From: Phycisphaerae bacterium
GTDB lineage: Bacteria > Planctomycetota > Phycisphaerae > Phycisphaerales > SM1A02
DNA length: 10,782 bases
Reading direction: 5' to 3'
Assembly (NCBI GenBank): GCA_018663565.1
Contig: JABJQE010000126.1
Span: forward strand, 1 to 10,782
Shown: positions 1-6,000 of the stretch, in pieces
Position numbering within the stretch: the stretch's first letter is position 1
Layout: each line of letters starts with the position of its first letter
Position numbers and translations under genes: made by a program
Notes under the pieces: generated by a model
What the model was told of the DNA's origin: nothing
The model's input: only the letters and a program-made list of their open reading frames with translations
Database searches by the model: none

Positions 1-1
1 C

Positions 2-133
2 CTCGGCCTGCTACCAGAGGGCCAGGACGACATGCCGAGTCTCCACCACCCCTGCTTTGACTTCAACGATGCCGCGATCCCAATGGGCATCGAGGCGTTT
101 GTGGCGTTGGCGACGGACTGTGGGAATCGGTAG
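2..133 (+). CDS. C-terminal end of an M20-family amidohydrolase/peptidase (5' partial)
   Basis: The open frame enters from the left edge and ends at TAG 131-133, giving the last 43 residues of a protein. Around LHHPCFDFND it matches the closing part of M20-type metallohydrolases (hippurate hydrolase, N-acyl-amino-acid amidohydrolase and related peptidases). Those families have a signature of the form LHxPxYDFND, followed by a short alanine/glycine-rich helix, as here in AAIPMGIEAFVALA. The His in this signature is a metal ligand in the family. Such enzymes hydrolyse the amide bond of N-acyl or dipeptide substrates in a di-metal site. The substrate cannot be told from this fragment. The gene lies 174 nt upstream of rplK on the same strand, and nothing shows that the two are co-transcribed. 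The family call rests on one motif, so it is probable rather than certain. Confidence 0.72.
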   Translation, partial: LGLLPEGQDDMPSLHHPCFDFNDAAIPMGIEAFVALATDCGNR

Positions 134-205
134 ACGGAAATGTGCGTTCTTGTGCTGGCCCAAGGAGACGAGGCCAAGCCCCGAAGCGAGGACCGACCCC
201 TATAG

Positions 206-235
206 CTTCCACGCAGGTCGAGCTCCTGCTACACT
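206..235 (+). promoter_or_regulatory. Candidate sigma-70-type promoter for the rplK operon
   Basis: TACACT (230-235) matches the -10 consensus at 4 of 6 positions. It is preceded by TG one base upstream (227-228), the extended -10 form. An 18-nt spacer leads back to a poor -35, CTTCCA (206-211). The start point would be near 242, leaving a leader of about 65 nt that would contain the hairpin at 261-290. An alternative -10, TATAGC (201-206), has no good -35. This is a pattern-based guess only. Confidence 0.3.
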
Positions 236-260
236 CCCGGACTTGAAATTTAACGCCGCA

Positions 261-290
261 TACCACTGTGTCCGTTGGCCGGACGTGGTG
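261..290 (+). promoter_or_regulatory. Bulged hairpin in the rplK leader, candidate L1-binding autoregulatory site
   Basis: ACCAC (262-266) pairs with GTGGT (285-289), and GTCCG (270-274) pairs with CGGAC (280-284). The two 5-bp helices are separated by a 3-nt bulge TGT (267-269) on the 5' side only, and the loop is TTGGC (275-279). T261 and G290 could add a wobble pair. The structure ends 6-7 nt before the rplK Shine-Dalgarno AGGAGG (297-302). In E. coli and several other bacteria and archaea, L1 represses its own operon by binding an mRNA site made of two short helices joined by an asymmetric loop. The shape and position here fit that idea. The pairing is seen directly; the L1 role is inferred. 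Confidence 0.45.
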
Positions 291-307
291 GGAGGCAGGA
301 GGTTCAC

Positions 308-739
308 ATGGCCAAGAAGCTTGAAAAGCAATTCAAGATCGTCGCGCCGGGCGGAAAAGCAACCCCCGCTCCGCCACTAGGTCCTGCACTTGGTGCCAAC
401 GGCATCAACCCAGGACAATTCATCACAGCATTCAACGAACGAACCAAGGACCTCAACGGCAAAGTCGTGACGTGTTTGATCTCGATCTACAAGGATCGAT
501 CGTTCGACTTTGAACTCAAGAGTTCACCTGCTTCGGCATTGCTGAAGGATGCTGCTGGCATTGACAAAGGTGCCGGCACACCCCAAGACCCCATCGCAAG
601 TGTGACTCGCGATCAGGTCAAGGCCATTGCCGAAGAGAAACTCGAAGACCTGAATGCCGCAACAGTAGAATCCGCCATGCGGATGATTGAGGGCACCGCC
701 CGATCAATGGGCATCACTGTTGAAGGAGGTGACGCGTGA
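308..739 (+). CDS. rplK: 50S ribosomal protein L11
   Basis: The product is 143 residues, the usual L11 length. L11 binds the GTPase-associated region of 23S rRNA at the base of the L10-L12 stalk and takes part in elongation-factor turnover and stringent-response sensing. The N-terminal domain carries the proline-rich segment PPLGPALG (residues 22-29). P22, P23 and P26 align with the E. coli residues that surround the thiostrepton/micrococcin site. The C-terminal RNA-binding domain includes SSPASALLKDAAGI and ends in IEGTARSMGI. The start ATG at 308 has a perfect Shine-Dalgarno AGGAGG at 297-302 with 5-nt spacing. An in-frame ATG at 275 lies inside the leader hairpin, upstream of that site, and would add 11 non-conserved residues, so it was not used. 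The stop overlaps the rplA start by 4 nt (GTGA), which suggests translational coupling. Confidence 0.98.
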   Translation: MAKKLEKQFKIVAPGGKATPAPPLGPALGANGINPGQFITAFNERTKDLNGKVVTCLISIYKDRSFDFELKSSPASALLKDAAGIDKGAGTPQDPIASVTRDQVKAIAEEKLEDLNAATVESAMRMIEGTARSMGITVEGGDA

Positions 740-1569
740 GCGACGAACCTACCCCAATCGAAGAAGTCGTCGAAGACACCGCAGCACCTGAGGCACCTGA
801 GGCACCAGCCGCAGAAGCGACGGCCGCAGCCACCACAGAAAGCGAAGAACGATCAGAGTGGAAGGCTCGCCTTCGCCGGCGTCGCCGTCGCACCCGCTCG
901 AACCGAGGTGCTGAGAATCGAAAACTCGCTCTCGCTGCCGAAGGTACGCACCCGCCCGCTGGGGCGGTCAAGGTGCTCAAGACCTTCAAACCAGCCAAGT
1001 TTGACCAGTCCATCGAATGCTGCCTGCACCTGGGCATCGACCCACGTCAGGCTGACCAGCAACTCCGCGGCGCTGTTTCCATGCCCAAGGGCAGTGGCAA
1101 GACCGCCAGAGTGATTTGCTTCTGCGGGGCGGACAAGGTTGAAGATGCCAAGGCCGCAGGGGCCGTTGACGCAGGCAGCGACGAACTCGCAGCTCGCATC
1201 AAGGGCGGTTGGTTCGACTTTGATATCGCCATCGCCGCTCCCGACATGATGCGAGTCGTCGGTCAACTCGGCAAGGTGCTTGGCCCCAAGGGCCTGATGC
1301 CCTCGCCTAAGGCCGGCACCGTTACGCCTGATCCAATCACGGCCGTCAAGGAGTTTGCCGCTGGTAAGAGTGAGTACAGAAACGATGACGGCGGCAATCT
1401 GCATATCGTCATCGGACGACTGAGTTTCTCGGAAGAGGACATCACCGAGAACCTCAACTTCTTCCTCGACACAATTGAGAAGCTCCGGCCGGCATCGGTC
1501 AAGGGTCACTACATGAAACGATGCGTCATCTCAGGGACGATGACGCCAGGCGTGGAGGTCGCAGTCTGA
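736..1569 (+). CDS. rplA: 50S ribosomal protein L1 with a long N-terminal extension
   Basis: L1 forms the mobile stalk that helps release E-site tRNA, and in many bacteria it also represses its own operon mRNA. The protein has 277 residues against about 230 in most bacteria. The core runs from about residue 75 to the end and shows LGIDPRQADQQLRGAVSMP (99-117), the LGKVLGPKGLMPSPKAGTV segment (178-196) and the closing TMTPGVEV. Residues 1-41 are Ala/Pro/Glu-rich, with 13 acidic residues and one basic. Residues 43-63 then hold 12 Arg/Lys, including six Arg in a row (47-52). The start is GTG 736, overlapping the rplK stop, with AAGGAGG at 723-729 and 6-nt spacing. There is no other ATG, GTG or TTG in frame before GTG 973, which lies inside the conserved core, so the extension cannot be removed by choosing a later start. 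The frame is open throughout, but a sequencing shift near 850-960 cannot be fully excluded. Confidence 0.96.
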   Translation: MSDEPTPIEEVVEDTAAPEAPEAPAAEATAAATTESEERSEWKARLRRRRRRTRSNRGAENRKLALAAEGTHPPAGAVKVLKTFKPAKFDQSIECCLHLGIDPRQADQQLRGAVSMPKGSGKTARVICFCGADKVEDAKAAGAVDAGSDELAARIKGGWFDFDIAIAAPDMMRVVGQLGKVLGPKGLMPSPKAGTVTPDPITAVKEFAAGKSEYRNDDGGNLHIVIGRLSFSEEDITENLNFFLDTIEKLRPASVKGHYMKRCVISGTMTPGVEVAV

Positions 1570-2114
1570 TGAGCAAGCCAATCAAAAGCATGATGGTGAC
1601 GGACTACCGTCAGCGATTCGAGGATATCTCCAACGCGCTAATCATAGATATCCGCGGCATTGAAGCCAACACGAACAATGAACTGCGAAAGGAATTGCAC
1701 AACGCTGGCATCAAAGTCACCGTTATCCGCAACACGCTCGCAACCGATGCCTTCAAAGACACTTCACTTGAAGCGTTGACCCCTGCCCTCACGGGCCCAT
1801 CAGCGATGGCATACGGTGGCGACTCGGTCGTCGACGTGGCACGCGCACTCGTGGACTGGGCGAAGAAGATCAAGGAACTCGACCTCAAGGCAGCATGCCT
1901 CGACGGCGAATACTTCGAAGGCGCAGCAGGCGTCAAACACCTCAGCACCTTCCCAACCAAGGACGAGTCCAAGGCCAAGGTCGTTCAGCTCATGCTCTCC
2001 CCTGGAGCAAACTTGCTCAAGGCGGCCACGAGCCCAGGCTCGAACCTCATGGGCATCGTCAAAGAAATCCAAGAACGCCTCGATCGAGGCGAGGAGATTG
2101 CCAAGGTCGGCTGA
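1569..2114 (+). CDS. rplJ: 50S ribosomal protein L10
   Basis: L10 anchors L7/L12 dimers to the ribosome through its C-terminal helix and binds 23S rRNA beside L11 through its N-terminal domain. The product is 181 residues, slightly longer than the 165-175 usual in bacteria. The N-terminal domain shows the family pattern, in SNALIIDIRGIEANTNNELR (22-41) followed by IKVTVIRNTL. The C-terminal part, from about residue 150 (SPGSNLMGIVKEIQERLDRG), is the predicted helix that carries L12. The start ATG at 1569 shares its A with the rplA stop (TGATG), and GGAGG at 1554-1558 lies 10 nt upstream, inside rplA. An in-frame ATG at 1521 is rejected because it lies within conserved rplA sequence and has no clear ribosome binding site. 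The overlap leaves no room for a separate L10 leader between rplA and rplJ. Confidence 0.97.
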   Translation: MSKPIKSMMVTDYRQRFEDISNALIIDIRGIEANTNNELRKELHNAGIKVTVIRNTLATDAFKDTSLEALTPALTGPSAMAYGGDSVVDVARALVDWAKKIKELDLKAACLDGEYFEGAAGVKHLSTFPTKDESKAKVVQLMLSPGANLLKAATSPGSNLMGIVKEIQERLDRGEEIAKVG

Positions 2115-2156
2115 GCCGGCGTGGCACTGTTTACACCCATTACAACGCGTTGAACT

Positions 2157-2188
2157 GGCCCCTCGGGGTTAAAAGCCGCACGGCGGCT
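2157..2188 (+). promoter_or_regulatory. Two short tandem hairpins in the rplJ-rplL spacer
   Basis: The first is a small stem, CCC (2159-2161) with GGG (2166-2168) around the loop CTCG, which two G-U pairs could extend. The second is perfect: AGCCGC (2174-2179) with GCGGCT (2183-2188) around the 3-nt loop ACG. They lie 26 nt or more before the rplL Shine-Dalgarno GGAG (2215-2218). No T-tract follows, so they are not an obvious terminator. They may protect a processed 5' end or help insulate rplL translation from rplJ. No convincing promoter was seen in this 112-nt spacer. Confidence 0.4.
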
Positions 2189-2226
2189 CCTCTTGAACGC
2201 AGACCTTTGAATCTGGAGATGGACAC

Positions 2227-2631
2227 ATGTCCGAAGAAACCGCAACCAAAGAATTTGACGCAAAGCTCACCAAGATGGGCGACGAGATCGCCGAGCTCTC
2301 CCTCAAGGAAGCTGTTGATCTTGCTGACTACATGAAGGATGCCTACGGCATCGAGCCTGCCGCTGGTGGCGCTGTCATGATGGCCGGCCCTGCCGGTGGA
2401 GACGACGGAGCCGACGAGCAGACCGAGTTTGACGTCATCCTTGAAGCCGCTGGCGACAAGAAGATTGCCGTCATCAAGGCGGTTCGCGAAGCAACCGGTC
2501 TTGGCCTCAAGGAAGCCAAGGCACTTGTCGATGCGGCCCCTGGGGCCATCAAGGAGAAGATCTCCTCCGACGATGCAGACGCGCTCAAGGCCTCCCTCGA
2601 AGAGGCTGGCGCCACGGTCAATATCAAGTGA
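2227..2631 (+). CDS. rplL: 50S ribosomal protein L7/L12
   Basis: L7/L12 is the multi-copy stalk protein that recruits translational GTPases (EF-Tu, EF-G, IF2, RF3). The 134-residue product has the standard three parts. An N-terminal dimerisation and L10-binding domain spans about residues 1-42 (SLKEAVDLADYMKDAYGI). A flexible Ala/Gly-rich hinge spans about 43-65. A C-terminal domain from residue 66 carries TEFDVILEAAGDKKIAVIK, VREATGLGLKEAKALVDAAP and the closing EEAGATVNIK. The hinge includes a Met-Met pair and an acidic stretch. The start ATG at 2227 has GGAG at 2215-2218 with 8-nt spacing. L12 is needed in four to six or more copies per ribosome, so separate and efficient initiation after the 112-nt spacer would make sense, unlike the coupled genes upstream. 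Confidence 0.98.
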   Translation: MSEETATKEFDAKLTKMGDEIAELSLKEAVDLADYMKDAYGIEPAAGGAVMMAGPAGGDDGADEQTEFDVILEAAGDKKIAVIKAVREATGLGLKEAKALVDAAPGAIKEKISSDDADALKASLEEAGATVNIK

Positions 2632-2636
2632 CCAAT

Positions 2637-2657
2637 TGCTGGCCAGCACGGCCAGCA
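2637..2657 (+). terminator. 8-bp hairpin directly after rplL, possible attenuator or processing site
   Basis: TGCTGGCC (2637-2644) and GGCCAGCA (2650-2657) form a perfect 8-bp stem with the loop AGCAC, beginning 6 nt after the rplL stop codon. The sequence that follows (TCTGTTCTGA) has only scattered T residues, so strong intrinsic termination is unlikely. Partial termination, or 3'-end protection after processing, is more plausible. Confidence 0.45.
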
Positions 2658-2677
2658 TCTGTTCTGATCAACGAATA

Positions 2678-2710
2678 GGGGTCAGATGCCTTCACCGGGC
2701 ATCTGGCCCC
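2678..2710 (+). terminator. 13-bp terminator-like hairpin between rplL and rpoB
   Basis: GGGGTCAGATGCC (2678-2690) pairs with GGCATCTGGCCCC (2698-2710) over 13 bp, with a single G-U wobble and a 7-nt loop. It is followed by TTCTCATT, a weak T-rich tail. This is the strongest hairpin noticed in the window. It sits where E. coli has its partial terminator between rplL and rpoB, which lowers polymerase expression relative to ribosomal proteins. The tail suggests incomplete rather than full termination. Both arms have alternative partners nearby (see findings). Confidence 0.6.
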
Positions 2711-2796
2711 TTCTCATTGGGGCCCTGCCCGATGGCCAAGTCCTCTCATCTGACCAGAAGTTCAGGTATTTGCGGGGCTTAGCGTCCAATTCCGGC

Positions 2797-2813
2797 GTTT
2801 TTCTGAAAAAAAC
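2797..2813. repeat. AT-rich inverted repeat
   Basis: GTTTTT (2797-2802) and AAAAAC (2808-2813) are perfect inverted copies around CTGAA. The site lies at the start of the AT-richer part of the rplL-rpoB gap. It could be an upstream promoter element, a protein site or only a by-product of base composition. The T run at 2798-2802 has no GC stem before it, so it was not called a terminator. Confidence 0.35.
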
Positions 2814-2821
2814 CACCCCAT

Positions 2822-2858
2822 ATCGGTTCAGGTACAGGTTTTGCTTGCAAGATCGGTT
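2822..2858 (+). repeat. Tandem ATCGGTT repeats upstream of rpoB
   Basis: ATCGGTT occurs at 2822-2828 and again at 2852-2858, exactly 30 nt apart, close to three helical turns. The second copy abuts and overlaps the proposed -35 element at 2857-2862. GTTCAGGTA also occurs twice (2760-2768 and 2826-2834), and the second copy overlaps the first ATCGGTT. Binding sites for a regulator are possible but not shown. Confidence 0.35.
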
Positions 2859-2885
2859 GTGAAATTATTCTGGGGCCTTTAGACT
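2857..2885 (+). promoter_or_regulatory. Candidate sigma-70-type promoter for rpoBC
   Basis: TTGTGA (2857-2862) matches the -35 consensus at 4 of 6 positions. After the ideal 17-nt spacer, TAGACT (2880-2885) matches the -10 consensus at 4 of 6. Transcription would start near 2892, giving a leader of about 120 nt that contains the inverted repeat at 2925-2938 and the hairpin at 2944-2970. The region is more AT-rich than the genes. Chance matches of this quality are common. Confidence 0.35.
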
Positions 2886-2924
2886 ACCCGGCTCGGCGCA
2901 GGCAAGTGATACACACAAATCGAC

Positions 2925-2938
2925 TTTGATTCATCAAA
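2925..2938. repeat. Short palindrome TTTGAT-TC-ATCAAA
   Basis: TTTGAT (2925-2930) and ATCAAA (2933-2938) are inverted copies around TC. The site lies about 33 nt after the proposed rpoBC transcription start. A dimeric DNA-binding protein could use it as an operator; as RNA, the 2-nt loop is too tight for the full stem. Its function is unknown. Confidence 0.3.
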
Positions 2939-2943
2939 AACAA

Positions 2944-2970
2944 CGGTCGCAGTTTGAAGACTGCGTTCCG
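2944..2970 (+). promoter_or_regulatory. Hairpin in the rpoB leader
   Basis: CGCAGT (2948-2953) pairs perfectly with ACTGCG (2960-2965) around TTGAAG. CGG (2944-2946) can pair with CCG (2968-2970) beyond a small 1x2 internal loop. The structure ends 30 nt before the rpoB Shine-Dalgarno (3001-3007). It might tune rpoB translation or mRNA stability. No T-tract follows, so a terminator is unlikely. Confidence 0.4.
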
Positions 2971-3011
2971 CCCCACTGATGGGTCATTGAATTTTTATAA
3001 GAGGTGACCGC

Positions 3012-6000
3012 ATGATTCCGATGACGGTGCGCAACTTCTCAAAGCGTGGCGACACGATTCCAGTCCCAGCTTTGACCGAAGTGCAACAGGCCGCGTATGA
3101 ACGCTTCATCCAGCTCGACAAGGATCCACTCGAGCGTGACCCACACATGGGATTAGAAGGACTCCTCAAAGAGGTATTCCCAATTGAATCCTATGACGGA
3201 ACTATGCGACTCGAGTTCCTCTACTACAAACTCGACAAGCCACGATACACACCACAAGAATGCAAGGAACTCCGTCTTACCTACGGACGACCCTTCCGCA
3301 TTGGCGTGCGCTTTGTACGTGAAGGCGTGTCGGAACTGTCAGAAGAAGAGATCTACCTCGGCGAGATTCCGATCATGCTTGGCGGAGGCGAGTTCATCGT
3401 CAACGGCTCCGAGCGTTGCATCGTCAGCCAGCTCCATCGATCGCCAGGTGTCGACTTTGGCATCAAGGAGAATCTTGGTGACCGCCCGCTGCACTCAGCA
3501 CGAGTCATTCCTGAGCGTGGCTCATGGATTGAACTTGAGGTAACCAAGAAGGAAGTACTGGCGATGAAGATCGACCAGTCTCCGAAGATTGCCGCAACCG
3601 TCTTCCTTCGCGCTATCGATGAGTCGCTCAGTAGCACCGAGAAGATTCTCGAGATGTTCTACGACGTGGTCGAGCTGCCAATCGCCAAGTTGCAGCCAGA
3701 GTACTACTCAGCTGAATGCATGATCAATGAGGAAGGCGAGGAGCTCTGCCGCGTGGGCGCCCCCATCGGCGACTCCCTTGAAGCCATCCAGGCCTCCAAC
3801 ATCAAGAAGATGGCCGTCGTGCAGGATCCGAGCGACCCGCTCATCCTGAACACACTCGCCATGGAACGCCTCGACTTCATGGCCGACGCCACGGAGCACG
3901 AAGCCGCCCTCCTCCGCATCTACAGCCGACTCCGTCCTGGCAACCCGCCACAACGCGACAAGGCGAAGACCCTCTTCAAAGAGAAGTTCTTCGACGAGAA
4001 CAGATATCGACTTGGCAAGGTCGGCCGATTCCGCATCAACCGGAAGTTCGATATGGACATCCCGGAAGATGTCATGCACCTGCGTGGCGAGGACTTTATT
4101 GCAGTCACGCGATACCTCTTAGACCTCCGTGCCAAACGCAACAAGGCCTATATCGATGACATCGATCACTTGGGCAACCGTCGACTGAGAACGCTTGATG
4201 AACTCGCTGTCGAAGAAATGCGTAAGGGCTTCCTGAAGCTCCGCCGCACGGTCCAGGAGCGTATGAGTACGAAGGACCCAGAAGATCTCAAGAAGATCGC
4301 TGACCTCGTGAACTCGAAATCCATCAGCAGCGCCATCGACTTCTTCTTCGGACGAAGCGAGTTGTCGCAGGTCGTTGACCAGACCAACCCGCTGTCCATG
4401 TTGGTGCACGAACGCCGTCTTTCCGCCCTCGGCCCTGGCGGCCTGAATCGGAAGCGTGCTGGCTTTGAAGTCCGTGATGTTCACATTTCTCACTATGGGC
4501 GCATTTGTCCAATTGAGACGCCAGAAGGCACGAATATTGGCCTCATCGCATCACTTGGCATCTTCGCCAAGGTTGACGACTACGGATTCATCCTGACCCC
4601 GTATCGCCAAATCGAAAACGGCGAAGCTGTTGGTGGCGTCGAGTTTCTTCGAGCCGACCAGGAAATGCAGTCCATTCTCGCAACGGCCGACTCGCTTGAC
4701 AACGGAAAGTTGCGTGGCAAGCACGTGCTCTCACGCGTCAACGGCGAACTGAGCACTGTTCCAGCCAAGGAAGTGCAGTTTGTTGATGTGAGCCCGAAGC
4801 AGATTGTCGGCGTGTCCGCATCACTCATTCCATTCCTTGAGCATGACGATGCAAACCGGGCGCTCATGGGCTCGAATATGCAGCGACAGGCTGTACCGCT
4901 GATCAAGGTCGATCCTCCACTGGTGGGAACCGGCATGGAACAGATTGCTGGCGAACACTCCGGCATGCTCGTGAAGGCCCGCCGCGGCGGAGTCGTCACC
5001 GCCCTCGACGCAGAACGCATCGTCATCGACAACGCTGACGAATACGAATTGCAGCGATATCGCCAGTTGAATGAACGGACCTGCCAAACGCAGAAGCCCG
5101 TAGTCAATCTTGGTGACACGGTGACCGCCGGTCAGATTCTTGCCGACGGTGCCTCGACATCACTTGGCCAACTTGCCATCGGCAAGAACGCACTCATCGC
5201 GTTCAATACATTCGACGGGTATAACTTTGAAGATGCCATCGTGGTCTCAGAGCGGCTTGTTCGTGATGATGACTTCACATCGATTCACATCGACTCATAT
5301 ACAGTCGAAGTGCGTGACACCAAACTTGGACGCGAAGAGTTCACCGATGACATTCCGAATGTCTCCGAGAAGCAGCTTCGCAACCTCGACGAACGTGGTG
5401 TAATCCGGTGTGGCGCTCGAGTGGGCCCTGGCGACATTCTCGTCGGCAAGGTCAGCCCAAAGAGCAAATCTGAACTGACTCCTGAAGAGAAACTGCTCCA
5501 CGCCATCTTCGGCCGAGCAGGCGAAGACGTCAAGAATGACTCGCTTGAGGTTTCGGCAGGTGGCAGTGGCATTGTCATTGGCACCAAGCACTTCAGCCGT
5601 CGCATGCACCTGAGCGATGAGCAGAAAGCTCAAATCAAGTCTGACATGGCCATCTTCGGTAAAGAGATGGACCAAAAGGCCATCGCACTCTTCGCTGAGA
5701 TGATTGGCATGATGAATGAACTCACTGGTGCTGAGATGGTTGACCCGACCACCCGGCAGAAGGTGGGTGCCTCAGACATTCCAGAGGTTATTACGGAGCA
5801 GATTGAGAACTTCAACGAGAAGTGGATCAAGGGCTCCAAGGAAGCACGGGCTGAAGCGATCAAGGTTCGAACGCAGTTCTGGCCTCGCATCATGGCCGTG
5901 CAGGAAGAGAAGGAACGCCGCCTCGCTCACATGAAGCGTGGTGACGAACTCCAAAGCGGCGTGCTGGAAATGGTCAAGGTCTACCTCGCCAACAAGCGGC

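Noticed and set aside
154..179. Stem GCTGGCC/GGCCAAGC after the hydrolase gene as a terminator
   Set aside because: It needs a bulged A, has an 11-nt loop and no following T-tract. It may be chance in GC-rich DNA.
57..380. 107-residue plus-strand frame spanning the hydrolase tail, the rplK leader and the start of rplK
   Set aside because: It crosses the promoter region, the rplK ribosome binding site and conserved L11 codons in a different frame, and its composition is random-like.
850..960. Compensating frameshifts producing the Arg-rich stretch of L1
   Set aside because: The other two frames give no sequence closer to the usual L1 N-terminus, and the frame is open from start to core. A read-level error still cannot be fully excluded.
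853..1509. 218-residue minus-strand frame opposite rplA
   Set aside because: It is a shadow of the conserved L1 core, with no family resemblance and no convincing independent context.
2130..2178. Promoter for rplL from TTTACA (2130-2135) or TTGAAC (2150-2155)
   Set aside because: The -35-like hexamers are good, but no -10-like sequence lies at a suitable distance from either.
2996..3001. TATAAG just before rpoB as a -10 element
   Set aside because: Transcription would begin within or after the ribosome binding site, and no suitable -35 lies 17 nt upstream.
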